Assembly (NCBI GenBank): GCA_025457885.1
Contig: JALOTN010000002.1
Location: forward strand, 1 to 64,000
Length of the DNA stretch: 64,000 bases
From: Thermoplasmatota archaeon
GTDB lineage: Archaea; Thermoplasmatota; E2; DHVEG-1
Reading direction: 5' to 3'
Part shown: positions 8,678-18,231 of the stretch, piece after piece
How the letters are laid out: the number at the start of each line of letters is the position of its first letter
Position numbering within the stretch: position 1 is the first letter of the stretch
The notes under the pieces: generated by a model
Told to the model about the DNA's origin: nothing
What the model saw: the letters and a program-made list of their open reading frames with translations, nothing else
Databases searched by the model: none
Program-made: the position numbers and the translations under genes

Positions 8678-9424
8678 ATGGCCAACAATCACAAACCAGA
8701 TTTTTCCAATGTCTATGAAGACACTATCCGAGCGGAATCATATGCAACACTCACCTTTGATAAAACCTATTACCTTGCATACCGGGACCTACCACGAATC
8801 ATCTCACAATACGTCTCTGGGAAAAACGCCCTGGATTTCGGCTGCGGCACCGGACGGTCCACCCGATTCCTCAAAAATCTCGGATTCACCACCACCGGTA
8901 TCGACATCTCGGAGGAGATGATTAGCATCGCCCAAAGACTCGACCCAACAGGAACATACTATCGAATCGATGATGGAGACTTCAGCGTCCTATCCAAATC
9001 ATCCTTTGATCTTATCCTGTCCGCCTTCACCTTCGATAACATCCCCAGCATGGAACATAAAATCAGTCTTCTCAAAGGACTCTCCATTCTGCTTCACTCA
9101 AAAGGAACCATCATTAATCTTGTCTCCTCACCAGAGATCTACACCCATGAATGGGCGTCTTTTACCACCAAAGACTTCCATGAGAACACGTATGCAAAAA
9201 CTGGGGATATCGTCCGCATCATCACCACCGACATCCCAGACAAACGCCCCTGCGACGATATCTTCATAACAGAGGAAGACTACACCACCGTCTATAACAG
9301 CGCCTCCCTTCAAATCCTTACGAAACACAAACCACTCGCCACAGGAAAAGAACCCTACCAATGGGTGAACGAAACACACCTAGCACCCTGGACTATCTAC
9401 GTACTCAAGAAAAAAACCACATAG
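8678..9424 (+). CDS. Class I SAM-dependent methyltransferase
   Basis: About 248 residues. Motif I is ALDFGCGTGRSTRFL, followed by TTGIDISEEMI (motif II acid) and a LILSAFTFDNI post-II segment, so the SAM-binding fold is complete. The substrate is unknown. The ATG at 8678 starts the homologous part. The frame is open further upstream towards the insertion element, but that stretch is low-complexity and not protein-like. No good ribosome binding site precedes the ATG; TATA-like TTTTATAA at about 8572 is the nearest promoter candidate. Confidence 0.8.
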   Translation: MANNHKPDFSNVYEDTIRAESYATLTFDKTYYLAYRDLPRIISQYVSGKNALDFGCGTGRSTRFLKNLGFTTTGIDISEEMISIAQRLDPTGTYYRIDDGDFSVLSKSSFDLILSAFTFDNIPSMEHKISLLKGLSILLHSKGTIINLVSSPEIYTHEWASFTTKDFHENTYAKTGDIVRIITTDIPDKRPCDDIFITEEDYTTVYNSASLQILTKHKPLATGKEPYQWVNETHLAPWTIYVLKKKTT

Positions 9425-9426
9425 GT

Positions 9427-10290
9427 CTATCCCAACCCATATGCCGATTCCAGCAGCTCCGTCAACCGCCCAATAAACCGCACTAAGGGACTCCCATCGA
9501 CAATCGCATGATCCACTGTGACTGTTATATGCAGATATTCCCGGATTTGAATCGTATCATCCACGACCCCTGGTTTTTTCGTAATACCTCCCACGATAAC
9601 CAGGGTCGCAAGCGGGCCACCCATCCCGATCGCCCAGCCAGGGAAACTCCCTTTCATCCCAATCGCGGTCACACCGACCGTACCAAAATGCTTCTTCTTC
9701 GACAACCCACGCAACCGTAACACCCGGACACCAATCTTTTTCAACCACACCGGTGCAGTCAACGCCCACCGTTCGAACCCTGTCAGATCCTCGCCAAGCA
9801 CCTCCGTGGAAGCATCAATCTCCTGATGCTGCCTCTGACGGATCTCCGCGGTGATCTGTGCAACAGACTTCTCATTTGCCTTACGGATGATATACGCAAG
9901 CGGACGCTGCTCCCCACCGACACTCCGCTCAATAGGAATCGGGATGTCCACATCCTCAAATGAAACTATCCTCCGGCGACCTAACCTGTATGCATTCACC
10001 GCTTTATGCTCCACTACTGCCTGACTGACACACTTCACAATCCATCCTGTAAAGGAAATATCCTGCTTCCCCTTCAACGATGCAATTATCGATCGTGCCT
10101 TAGTCACATCAACCTCCAATAACGCATGAATCGTCAACCGCCGTTTTCCCTCTGTTGAAACAATAGTGATATCCTGACGTGCCTTCGAAAAATCCGAAAC
10201 CGAATACTTCCCGACTCTATCCATAGGATCACACCATCGATACCACAGAGATTCAAATACTTTTTCGCAGCAACTCTTATAATCTCTCAT
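9427..10290 (-). CDS. Stand-alone CATASE-fold acyltransferase (2-oxoacid dehydrogenase E2 catalytic domain-like)
   Basis: The protein corresponds to the catalytic domain of dihydrolipoyl acyltransferases, with the C-terminal signature VDHAIVDGSP, the H-x-x-x-D-G active-site pattern. There is no lipoyl domain and no peripheral-subunit-binding domain, so it is not a normal E2. GTVGVTAIGM and the preceding basic linker fit the family core. The true start may be ATG 10224, where the sequence MDRVGKYSVSDF begins in family style. The longer start at 10290 leaves only 15 bases to the divergent gene. The acyl acceptor is unknown. Confidence 0.75.
   Translation of the reverse strand: MRDYKSCCEKVFESLWYRWCDPMDRVGKYSVSDFSKARQDITIVSTEGKRRLTIHALLEVDVTKARSIIASLKGKQDISFTGWIVKCVSQAVVEHKAVNAYRLGRRRIVSFEDVDIPIPIERSVGGEQRPLAYIIRKANEKSVAQITAEIRQRQHQEIDASTEVLGEDLTGFERWALTAPVWLKKIGVRVLRLRGLSKKKHFGTVGVTAIGMKGSFPGWAIGMGGPLATLVIVGGITKKPGVVDDTIQIREYLHITVTVDHAIVDGSPLVRFIGRLTELLESAYGLG
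10275..10284 (+). promoter_or_regulatory. TATA box for the Sfm1-like gene
   Basis: CTTATAAT lies about 27 bases before the GTG start, implying a nearly leaderless transcript. Confidence 0.5.
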
Positions 10291-10305
10291 CACCCTACCG
10301 CATCT

Positions 10306-10878
10306 GTGAAACAACAAAAACCACTCCTTATCATCGAACACTGCGAACCAACTCTTTCCGAATGGTTACTTCTTGAATACAAACATACTGCAAAACTTTG
10401 GAAAAACAACCTCCTCTTCACACGCGTCACTGATGCAAAAACCAAAAAAATCCTACAAAAACTCGGTGCAGTCAAAAAAGAAAAAGCAAAAGACCTCTAC
10501 AACGGGAAACAATGTATAGTTTTGGATCCGCAGGCAAAAAAACAACTCACACCCCCTGATTGTGCAAAAGCAGACGCACTCATAATTGGTGGTTTACTTG
10601 GATATGAGAAACCTCAGGGAAGGACAAAGACGCTCATCAGCGCCGCCTCAGGATTCCAGACCCGACACCTTGGACCCTTGCAGCTCTCCATCGACGGGGC
10701 TTCTTTCGTCATCAAAGCAATCAGCCTTGGTCTACCACTCAAGGATATCGAAATAGCAAAAGAAATAGAAATCATCCATGACCCGGTACACTCCACCATC
10801 CTGCCCTTTGGATACCCCATCGTCGAAAACAAACCAGTCATCACCCCAGGCTTAGTAAAATACCTCTCGAAGCTTTAA
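10306..10878 (+). CDS. Sfm1/PF04252-type SPOUT methyltransferase
   Basis: A 190-residue protein beginning PLLIIEHCEPTLSEWLLLEY, the typical opening of the DUF431 family, with GGLLGYEKPQGRTK and a C-terminal FGYPIVENKPVITPG. The family has a SPOUT knot. The yeast member Sfm1 methylates an arginine of ribosomal protein Rps3, and archaeal members are usually annotated as RNA or protein methyltransferases. It starts at GTG, with a TATA box about 27 bases upstream and no ribosome binding site. Confidence 0.85.
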   Translation: MKQQKPLLIIEHCEPTLSEWLLLEYKHTAKLWKNNLLFTRVTDAKTKKILQKLGAVKKEKAKDLYNGKQCIVLDPQAKKQLTPPDCAKADALIIGGLLGYEKPQGRTKTLISAASGFQTRHLGPLQLSIDGASFVIKAISLGLPLKDIEIAKEIEIIHDPVHSTILPFGYPIVENKPVITPGLVKYLSKL

Positions 10879-10927
10879 CCAGCGTTATCGAATATTTTTT
10901 GACTGTCTTTTTCTTTGTATTTACTAC

Positions 10928-10941
10928 AATATTTAAATAAT
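10928..10941 (+). promoter_or_regulatory. TATA box of the amino-acid ABC transporter operon
   Basis: An A/T-rich box, ATATTTAAATAATA, lies about 45-58 bases before the first ATG of the four-gene operon, with GTGAGG as the ribosome binding site. Confidence 0.5.
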
Positions 10942-10985
10942 ACCCATCTCATTATCTTCTAAGAACTTAGGGTGAGGCCAAAATT

Positions 10986-11765
10986 ATGGAAAAGAAAAAC
11001 AAGATATTGTCAATAACCCTGGTACTGGCGATGTTGATTGGAACCGTTGCTTTATCAGGATGCACGCAAGAGGACGAAAACAAAATCATCATTGGAACAT
11101 CAGCGGATTTCCCACCATTTGAGTTCAAAGCAGCCAATCAAACCATCGTCGGGTTTGATATTGATTTAATCAAGAAGATCTTGACAGATCAGGGATACAC
11201 CGTTGAAGTACAAGACATTGGATTTGATTCACTGATACCCTCCTTACAGACTGATAAAATCGATGTCATCGCCGCGGCCATGACCATCACCGATGAACGA
11301 CTCCTAGAAGTTGATTTCAGCAACCCGTACTATGACGCCAATCAAGCAGTCCTTGTCAAGGTGGATTCTGGTGTCAATATCACAAAAATACAGGATTTGA
11401 AAAACTACACCATCGGAGCACAAACCGGTACAACAGGATGGGCTTGGGTAAATGATACACTCGTTGCCACTGGGAACCTCTCTGAGGATAAATTCAGAAG
11501 CTATGAACTGTATACCGATGCAGTCGCTGACCTTATCATCGGACCTTCCCGTGTTGGTGCAGTCGTCATTGATTCACCAGTTGCACAAGCTTTCGCAAAA
11601 AGTGGGGACGTACGGATCGTCCTGAACATCACCACCAACGAAAACTACGGGTTTGCCGTCAAGAAAGGCAACACCGAACTACTCGCCAAGATCAACACGG
11701 GACTTGCTGGAGTCAAAGCAACAGCATACTGGGAAGATCTCATTGAAAAATATTTCACCACGTAA
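10986..11765 (+). CDS. Polar amino-acid ABC transporter substrate-binding lipoprotein
   Basis: A 259-residue family-3 solute-binding protein. A signal peptide ends in the lipobox VALSGC (Cys26 lipidated). The mature protein opens IIIGTSADFPPFEF and continues VGFDIDLIKKI and DVIAAAMTITDERL, classic for amino-acid binders. It is tethered outside the cell and delivers its ligand to the two permeases downstream. First gene of the operon. Which amino acid is bound cannot be told. Confidence 0.93.
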   Translation: MEKKNKILSITLVLAMLIGTVALSGCTQEDENKIIIGTSADFPPFEFKAANQTIVGFDIDLIKKILTDQGYTVEVQDIGFDSLIPSLQTDKIDVIAAAMTITDERLLEVDFSNPYYDANQAVLVKVDSGVNITKIQDLKNYTIGAQTGTTGWAWVNDTLVATGNLSEDKFRSYELYTDAVADLIIGPSRVGAVVIDSPVAQAFAKSGDVRIVLNITTNENYGFAVKKGNTELLAKINTGLAGVKATAYWEDLIEKYFTT

Positions 11766-11785
11766 GGTGGAGATGGAGTGATCCA

Positions 11786-12460
11786 TTGGCGCTTGAAACG
11801 CTGATAGAATCACTCCCCTCACTCTTTGATGGACTTGGTGTTACCCTTCTTCTCACCGCTTTTAGCATCATCCTGGGGACGATTTTGGGGATCCTGCTTG
11901 CCACGGGACGCTCCTATGCCTCAAAACCAATAGCCTATCTGATTTTACTCTATGAGAAGGTTCTCCGAGGCATTCCGCTCCTTGTATTGTTATTTCTCAT
12001 TTATTTCGGACTCCCGCAGGTTGGAATCAATCTAGATGCGTTCACCGCCGCGGTCATCGGCCTTGGGCTTCGCAGCGCTGCGTATCAAGCACAGATCTAC
12101 CGGGGGGCGATCAATTCTATCCCTGAAGGACAAATCCATGCCGCCTATTCACTTGGGATGAACAAACTTAAAGCGATTCGTCATGTCATCATGCCTCAGA
12201 TGCTCCGTCTCTCCATCCCTGGATGGTCCAATGAATTCACCATACTCCTGAAAGACACCTCCATCTGCTTTGGAATAGGAGTCATTGAGCTGATGAGACA
12301 GGGACGCTACATCCAAGTCCGCGACCCTGGCCTGGTCCTCGTTGTTTACTTGCTCATCGCCCTTATGTTCTTTATCTTAGTGTTTTCCGCGAATAAAACC
12401 CTCCGATATGTGGAGAAGAAATATCAAATGGCTGGATACCAGACGGAGGCGCATCGATGA
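11786..12460 (+). CDS. Amino-acid ABC transporter permease (HisM/GlnP family), first copy
   Basis: A 224-residue protein with about five membrane segments and the EAA loop (AAYSLGMNKLKAIRHVIMPQML), which docks to the ATPase. It starts at TTG with GGAG upstream, 20 bases after the binding-protein gene. Its sequence is paralogous to the last gene of the operon, so the importer probably works as a permease heterodimer. Confidence 0.92.
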   Translation: MALETLIESLPSLFDGLGVTLLLTAFSIILGTILGILLATGRSYASKPIAYLILLYEKVLRGIPLLVLLFLIYFGLPQVGINLDAFTAAVIGLGLRSAAYQAQIYRGAINSIPEGQIHAAYSLGMNKLKAIRHVIMPQMLRLSIPGWSNEFTILLKDTSICFGIGVIELMRQGRYIQVRDPGLVLVVYLLIALMFFILVFSANKTLRYVEKKYQMAGYQTEAHR

Positions 12461-12479
12461 AACAACCGAGGGAATCTCT

Positions 12480-13232
12480 ATGACCATGTTAGAGGTAAAA
12501 GACATCTATAAATCCTACGGAGACGTCCATATCCTTAATGGCGTCTCCTTTACCATGAAGAAAGATGAAACAAAGGTTATTATCGGACCAAGCGGGACAG
12601 GAAAAAGCACGCTGCTTCGATGTATCAACCAACTCAGTCCACCTGACAAGGGGCAAGTGTGGTTAAACGGGGAGGAGATCACTAATCCGAAATCCAACAT
12701 CAACAAGTTGCGGGAGAAAATCGGTTTTGTGTTCCAGGACTTCAATTTGTTTAACCATCTCACCGCCCTCCGGAACGTCAGCATCGGACTGGAGAAAGTA
12801 AAAAAGATAGAAAAAGAAGCGGCATACAAACGCGCCATGGAGGAACTCACTCGAGTGGGTCTTGCTGCACAAGCCGCTCAGTATCCCGCTCAACTCTCCG
12901 GTGGACAGAAACAAAGGGTAGGGATTGCACGAGCACTCGCAATGGACCCGGATCTCATATTATTTGACGAGCCAACCTCTGCGTTGGACCCTGAGCTAAT
13001 AGGAGATGTTCTTGATGTCATGAAATCCCTCTGCGGGAAGGTCGCCATGCTCGTCGTCACCCATGAAATGGGATTTGCTCGGAACGTCGCTGATGAGATC
13101 ATCTTCATGGAGGGAGGCGTCATCGTGGAACAAGGATCACCCAAGGAGATGTTCACCAACGCCAAAATGGCACGAACCAGAGAGTTCCTTGGTAGGATTG
13201 GGGCTCTCTACGGTGATGAGGAAGGAGGCTAG
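12480..13232 (+). CDS. Amino-acid ABC transporter ATP-binding protein
   Basis: About 250 residues with Walker A GPSGTGKST, Q-loop FQDFNLF, signature LSGGQKQR, Walker B LILFDEP and H-loop VTHEM, all intact. The GlnQ/HisP subtype follows from context and sequence. ATG 12480 is chosen because GAGGGA lies just upstream; the frame extends further up but overlaps the permease. It powers import through both permeases. Confidence 0.94.
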   Translation: MTMLEVKDIYKSYGDVHILNGVSFTMKKDETKVIIGPSGTGKSTLLRCINQLSPPDKGQVWLNGEEITNPKSNINKLREKIGFVFQDFNLFNHLTALRNVSIGLEKVKKIEKEAAYKRAMEELTRVGLAAQAAQYPAQLSGGQKQRVGIARALAMDPDLILFDEPTSALDPELIGDVLDVMKSLCGKVAMLVVTHEMGFARNVADEIIFMEGGVIVEQGSPKEMFTNAKMARTREFLGRIGALYGDEEGG

Positions 13233-13928
13233 ATGGCAGCTGATTTTGGTCAGTTCTTCCTCAATTCACTCCCAAATCTTCTGAGTGGATTGGGATATAC
13301 CCTTCTTTTGACCTTTATCTCTATAGCTGTCGGCTTCTGCCTAGGAATTGTGCTTGCGTTAGGTCGAGTCTATGGGACTAAAGTGGTCAATGGTTTCTGT
13401 GTCGGGTACATCGAACTGATCCGAGGCACCCCTCTTCTCGTCCAACTGTTCATCATCTACTTTGGTCTTCCCACGATTGGTATCATCTTCACTCCTCTTC
13501 AGGCCGCCCTTATCGGTTTGGCTCTTAACAGTGGGGCGTACCAGGCGGAATACCTCCGAGGCTCTATACAATCCGTGGAATCTGGTCAAATGAACGCAGC
13601 CCGTTCCCTGGGGATGAACAAACTTCAATCCATCAGACATGTGATCCTCCCCCAGGCGTTACGGATCTCGATTCCCGCCTGGTCAAACGAATTCATCTAC
13701 CTGCTGCAATATTCCTCTATTGCTTATATCATTCAGGTCACAGAGTTGACCGCGGAAGGAAAATTCATCGCGGCACATACGTTCCGCTATCTTGAGGTCT
13801 TTGCGATGATCGCGGTCATTTATCTTATATTGACGATTGTATCGACTGAGATAATCGATCGGATCGCAAAACGACTCAGCATCCCTGGAATTGGTGCTGC
13901 CACACGTATCAGCCTCAGAGATATGTAG
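13233..13928 (+). CDS. Amino-acid ABC transporter permease (HisM/GlnP family), second copy
   Basis: A 231-residue paralogue of the first permease, with the EAA loop AARSLGMNKLQSIRHVILPQAL. Its ATG immediately follows the stop codon of the ATPase gene, with GGAGG in the ATPase 3' end. It completes the binding protein, permease, ATPase, permease operon. Confidence 0.92.
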   Translation: MAADFGQFFLNSLPNLLSGLGYTLLLTFISIAVGFCLGIVLALGRVYGTKVVNGFCVGYIELIRGTPLLVQLFIIYFGLPTIGIIFTPLQAALIGLALNSGAYQAEYLRGSIQSVESGQMNAARSLGMNKLQSIRHVILPQALRISIPAWSNEFIYLLQYSSIAYIIQVTELTAEGKFIAAHTFRYLEVFAMIAVIYLILTIVSTEIIDRIAKRLSIPGIGAATRISLRDM

Positions 13929-13977
13929 CCTCTGTCTAAATGATTAAAAAAAAAAAATACAAAAGTCTGTTGAGAGA

Positions 13978-14955
13978 TCAATCTATCATATCTTGTAAAC
14001 TTTTTTTAGCTCGTGTCTCTGTGAGGGATAAAACAAAACCAAGGAATGCTAAAAAGATATCTGTGATGCAAAAACCGACGAGGGACAGCACAAGGATTTG
14101 TTCCGCGGTGACCATAAAAAGAGTCGTAAAAATCATGATCGCAGTAAATTCGCGTGTCCCAAGACCACCAAAGGTGATCGGAATGAAACCTGCGACGTTT
14201 GCGATGGGAAATAGAATAATAAATGAAAGATAGGGGATATCAAGGTGTAATCCTTGTGCGATGAGGTATTCCTGTGAAAACACGATTACCCAGGTGATGA
14301 TCCCGAGGAAGTAAGGGATGATGACGGCTTTGAACCGGGGGAAATCGCGATAAAAGGTACCTACAAATGCATGCAGATGCGGTTTGACCTTCTTTGGGAT
14401 GATATAGGTAATGATGACCCGGAAGAATTTTTCTCCTCGATGCTTTTTTGAGAAATACAGCACCGCAAGACAGAACCCTACCATCCACACAATGGTGATC
14501 GGCAGTAACTCAGGGATAGTCCCAACCACGAGGAACGCCCCGATGATGATCATCCCATAGATGGAGAACGAATGGACAAAAGTATCAATGAGCGTGTTGA
14601 TGAAAAGCTTGCCGAACGGTTCCCGTGTTCTTTCTTTCATATAAGGGATCCGCATCAATTGTCCCATGTATCCCGGTGAGAAGCTGCCGTAAAGAATCCC
14701 TATGAGATAGAACTTCAGAGAATCGAAATACCCTAAGCGTATTTTTTGTTCCTTAAGGATCAGCTGCCATTCCACCATCCGTATGATCAAGAGTGGGATG
14801 GTGAGGAGCATCGCATAGACGATATAGATCGGGTCGATAGAAAGAAACGCGTTGATGATCTTCTGCGGGTCCAACGAATAGATGAGGTACGCCAGGATAA
14901 CAAGTCCAATGAAGGGAAGAACAAGTTTGAGTTTCCCTATGATATTCTGAACCAT
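13978..14955 (-). CDS. UPF0104/AglD-like integral membrane protein
   Basis: About 325 residues with 8 or so membrane helices and the family motif FGGLGTREF near residue 265. The family (lysylphosphatidylglycerol synthase transmembrane domain) includes flippase-like domains often linked to lipid-linked glycan steps, so a lipid or glycan role is possible but unproven. The ATG at 14955 is preferred; an in-frame TTG lies 7 codons upstream. A TATA-like CCATAAAAG lies about 30 bases before the ATG, suggesting a short leader. Confidence 0.8.
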   Translation of the reverse strand: MVQNIIGKLKLVLPFIGLVILAYLIYSLDPQKIINAFLSIDPIYIVYAMLLTIPLLIIRMVEWQLILKEQKIRLGYFDSLKFYLIGILYGSFSPGYMGQLMRIPYMKERTREPFGKLFINTLIDTFVHSFSIYGMIIIGAFLVVGTIPELLPITIVWMVGFCLAVLYFSKKHRGEKFFRVIITYIIPKKVKPHLHAFVGTFYRDFPRFKAVIIPYFLGIITWVIVFSQEYLIAQGLHLDIPYLSFIILFPIANVAGFIPITFGGLGTREFTAIMIFTTLFMVTAEQILVLSLVGFCITDIFLAFLGFVLSLTETRAKKSLQDMID

Positions 14956-15012
14956 GACACACTGGTGAATGAACAAGGTACTTTTATGGTTTGTTCAAAG
15001 GAAAGAAATGTT

Positions 15013-17217
15013 TTAGCCTGGAGCAATCCTTAGGACGAACGGACCAAACACAAATCCAGTACCGTTCCAGTCCTCTGCGTATTTTACACTGGTTTGAATG
15101 GTAATTTTGCCTAGACCAAAAATAGTGTTGTCTGGCTGAACAGTTAGGGTGTCTCCGATACCAAGAGATGCAATCGAATCAACTGAGGTGATGTTGATGC
15201 GTCCAAATATCCCTCCAACAACAACGATGCTCCAGGGGATATTCGTGACCGGGACTTCTCCATTGTTCTCTATTGAGACCTGGACGATTCCTTTTCCCCC
15301 ACGCACATCACTGATGTGTAATTGTGGTTTCACTCCCGAGGCGTTTTGGAAGCTGACTGCGGGATCCCCAAACAAGTTTGTTTCGTAGTAAACCCAGCGC
15401 ATACAGGACCGTTGGATCATGAACAGGTTGTCTTCTTTGGAGTCATGGTTCGCTCGACCCATCTCACGGATGTTCTCCCCGAACACCGCGTCCCAGAACT
15501 GTCGATGGTAACGTTGGGAGTCCCCATCAGTGCTATACGACCAGAAGAAACCGTACCGGGCGTTCCAAATCCCGGCAAAAGCGCCCTGGGTGTTTTTCAC
15601 AGTGAAATACTCAGCAATACAATCGGTTCCCTCAGGGTTGTCAAACCCACCAGACATGCAACCTTGGGAGTACACGAAACAGAAGTTATGCTCGTTGGTA
15701 AGGGTGGTGACATCACTATTGTACATACGCATGTTATAATCATAGTACGCATGCCCATCATGGTTAATGAGATGAACACCATTGTTGATCCGGCTGATGA
15801 GTTCCTGTTTTGGCCACCCGGTGCCCCAAGGATTCGAAGGGTCGAACCCCGGGTAAAGTTCATCATAGAGACGATCGATGTTATAGAGACTTGCAGGAAT
15901 ACCAACGGTTGTAAAACCGTTTTCGCTAGATCCATTGATCAGTTGATTTAAGGTCGTCCCACCAAAGGAGGCGATCCCGTAATCTCCGAGGTATTCCCCA
16001 GCGAAGGTTGCGTCCCCCAGATAGGTGTCTCCAGAAGGTAATGAAAGATATTCCACATTCTTTTGAACAAAATTCTGCACCTCTTGCAGGTTGTCTGCAC
16101 AAGCACGACCGACGTAGACGTCTGCGATTAGGTCCACATCGGTACCATTCTCTCCATCATGGGGTTCCCCCCAGTACTCGTCGCCATCCGAGTTGAATGG
16201 TCCATCAAGACAAGCGTAGTACAGGTCCGCGGGCATCAGGGTGTTGTAGGGGGTGACATTCTCGTCCATCCCTTCGACATAGAGCATCTTGGCTGGGATG
16301 CTTTCCGTATCACCACCTAAAAGGACGTAGCTGATCCCCATGGTCGTATAGGCATTCTGGATGTATGACCGGATAGCTTCCGGGCTGCTTCCCCCAACAT
16401 CAGTCAGTGTCCGAATAATAGTTTGTTTGCCTGTCAGGTTATGTTGGTCTGCTAATGGTTGGAAGCCTGCTTTGAACGCATCGGTGGTCAGAATCAAAAG
16501 ATCATATTGATCTGAGACGATTGGTGCATGGAACGGCTGTTGATACGTGATCTCTACAGAAGGATTTTGTATTTTTAAGAGAAGCTCGGATTGGTCAATA
16601 GGTGAATTCCGAAACATAAGACTCTCAGAATGTTTCTGCGAAAGACTAACAGTTACCGTAAGAGTAGGATAATAAAACAGGTCACCGGTTCGTGGGATAT
16701 ATTGAACGGGGAATAAAACAAGGACTACAATGGAGTAACCCCGGTATTGATACACCCCGACCTCGTGGAACAGACTTCCGGGGAACTCCTCGGATGATTG
16801 ATAAATACTCTGATCTGGTTCTGTTTCTACTTCAGGTGCATCAGGGATAAGTGGGATTGGAACACCGCAGGGTGTAATGGTCAATCCTGAACCAACCAGG
16901 GACCGTTCGCCTGTAATCATGATGGAGTCCACCATGGTATCCGCAGGAAGTAACAAATATGCTCCTTTTGTCGGTAGTAAAGGTTCCCCCGGGTCACCCG
17001 AACAAGGAGCATCCTGGATGGTTACCTGGTCGTAGATAACATCATCAATGGTTACTTGTGTAATCACTGGTTTAGAAAATGAATAGGTCATAGAAATCGA
17101 ATCAGCAGCTTGGGCGAATATCACTGGATTTGCACCAGAAGCTACTAAGATGATTACAAGAGCTGTGATACCAAAAGCATTGATTCTTCCCCCGACGATG
17201 CGATCAATATGGATCAT
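15013..17217 (-). CDS. Secreted gingipain-type C25 cysteine peptidase
   Basis: A 734-residue protein with an N-terminal signal peptide, a propeptide-like region (about residues 40-220), and a caspase-fold catalytic domain: YDLLILTTDAF opening strand, VLLGGD, catalytic His in HLINHDGHA (about residue 489) and catalytic Cys in YSQGCMSGGFD (about residue 521), followed by LFGDPAVSF. A C-terminal Ig-like domain follows. All active-site residues are present. It cleaves proteins outside the cell, probably after Arg or Lys as known for the family. Single gene; spacing to neighbours is small. Confidence 0.92.
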   Translation of the reverse strand: MIHIDRIVGGRINAFGITALVIILVASGANPVIFAQAADSISMTYSFSKPVITQVTIDDVIYDQVTIQDAPCSGDPGEPLLPTKGAYLLLPADTMVDSIMITGERSLVGSGLTITPCGVPIPLIPDAPEVETEPDQSIYQSSEEFPGSLFHEVGVYQYRGYSIVVLVLFPVQYIPRTGDLFYYPTLTVTVSLSQKHSESLMFRNSPIDQSELLLKIQNPSVEITYQQPFHAPIVSDQYDLLILTTDAFKAGFQPLADQHNLTGKQTIIRTLTDVGGSSPEAIRSYIQNAYTTMGISYVLLGGDTESIPAKMLYVEGMDENVTPYNTLMPADLYYACLDGPFNSDGDEYWGEPHDGENGTDVDLIADVYVGRACADNLQEVQNFVQKNVEYLSLPSGDTYLGDATFAGEYLGDYGIASFGGTTLNQLINGSSENGFTTVGIPASLYNIDRLYDELYPGFDPSNPWGTGWPKQELISRINNGVHLINHDGHAYYDYNMRMYNSDVTTLTNEHNFCFVYSQGCMSGGFDNPEGTDCIAEYFTVKNTQGAFAGIWNARYGFFWSYSTDGDSQRYHRQFWDAVFGENIREMGRANHDSKEDNLFMIQRSCMRWVYYETNLFGDPAVSFQNASGVKPQLHISDVRGGKGIVQVSIENNGEVPVTNIPWSIVVVGGIFGRINITSVDSIASLGIGDTLTVQPDNTIFGLGKITIQTSVKYAEDWNGTGFVFGPFVLRIAPG

Positions 17218-17262
17218 GATGTCCCTCTCTACCTTGTTTTATTCTCTTTATGATTTATATAC

Positions 17263-17781
17263 TTATCCTTCCTGGTTTTTTCCTTGTAACTCTTTTAAGA
17301 TGATCTCTGCGGTCCATCGGGCAGCATTTCCGGCAACACTTGTGCATTTATCCACATGGGCACCTGCTTTCTCAAATGCTTCATACTGTTGTTTATCCAA
17401 TAGAACGTAACTGCGTCCGAAGATCTTCTTCTGCACATCGCAACAGAGCGGGGATCCGTATTCCTGACTGAATCGATCATACAGTTTTTTGGTATATTTG
17501 AACACTAATCGTTTCTTCTGGCCTTCGGTGAACTCCTGGTATGTTCGACCAACGAGTGCACTTATCGCCATCATCCCTCCTGCGAGTGCCCCGCAGGTTC
17601 CTTGAGCTGATAGCGAGGTTCCTCCGGTTAATCCCTGTGATGCCTGGAACACTGTATCATCCCCCACTCCAATGGTCTCTTTTAATGCTGCAAGGACACA
17701 TTGGGGGCAACTACCTAAACGTGATTCGTAGTGGTATGCGCGATTGTAGACGTCGTCTAATAACTCCTTTTGAGATGTCAT
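17263..17781 (-). CDS. C_GCAxxG_C_C family protein
   Basis: A 172-residue soluble protein with SCPQCVLAAL, then GTCGALAGG and CCDVQKKIFG, the cysteine pattern of the C_GCAxxG_C_C family. These cysteines probably bind a metal or cluster or do redox chemistry; no member function is firmly known to me. A further Cys lies near the C-terminus. Stand-alone gene downstream of the divergent cupin. Confidence 0.8.
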   Translation of the reverse strand: MTSQKELLDDVYNRAYHYESRLGSCPQCVLAALKETIGVGDDTVFQASQGLTGGTSLSAQGTCGALAGGMMAISALVGRTYQEFTEGQKKRLVFKYTKKLYDRFSQEYGSPLCCDVQKKIFGRSYVLLDKQQYEAFEKAGAHVDKCTSVAGNAARWTAEIILKELQGKNQEG

Positions 17782-17883
17782 GTGAACCGAATACAGGAAC
17801 TAGGATATTAGGACTTGCCCTCCTTCTTATTTCAAATAGAGGAAATGTTTATTAGTTCCTACCTTCTACGAAAGCTGATTTCT

Positions 17884-18231
17884 ATGGATGAGGACGTTGT
17901 TTTTATTAAAAGTGATGAAGAGAAGAGTGTGACGAAGAAACCAGGCCGGCTCTATCGACTTATGGTTAAATCCCATAAGATGGAGGCCATCATCGCTGAA
18001 ATCGACCCGCACAACGAATCAAAACTCTTTCAACATGACGGGGAAGAAATGCACCTTGTCCTGGAGGGGGAAATGGACTACACCGTTGGCGAGAAAACCT
18101 ATAAACTCTCCGTTGGGGACATCCTGTGGCATAAGTCAATGCTGGTGCATCAGGCGAAAAACAATCATTCGAAAAAAGTCGTCTATATGACCGTTGGGAC
18201 GCCACCAAGCTTCATGTCAAGCATGGTCTAA
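17884..18231 (+). CDS. Small cupin-domain protein
   Basis: About 115 residues with a single conserved beta-barrel: HDGEEMHLVLEGEMDY (metal-ligand motif 1) and DILWHKSMLVHQAKN (motif 2). The ATG at 17884 gives MDEDVVFIKSD; the frame is open for 23 further codons upstream but these are not protein-like. It may bind a small ligand or metal. Its 3' end overlaps the convergent birA by 15 bases. Confidence 0.8.
   Translation: MDEDVVFIKSDEEKSVTKKPGRLYRLMVKSHKMEAIIAEIDPHNESKLFQHDGEEMHLVLEGEMDYTVGEKTYKLSVGDILWHKSMLVHQAKNNHSKKVVYMTVGTPPSFMSSMV

Noticed and set aside
11786-13928. Duplicated permease as an assembly artefact
   Set aside because: The two permeases differ at many residues, and a binding protein with two permeases is a known operon form.
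15322-15951. 209-residue plus-strand frame
   Set aside because: It is antisense to the C25 peptidase catalytic domain.
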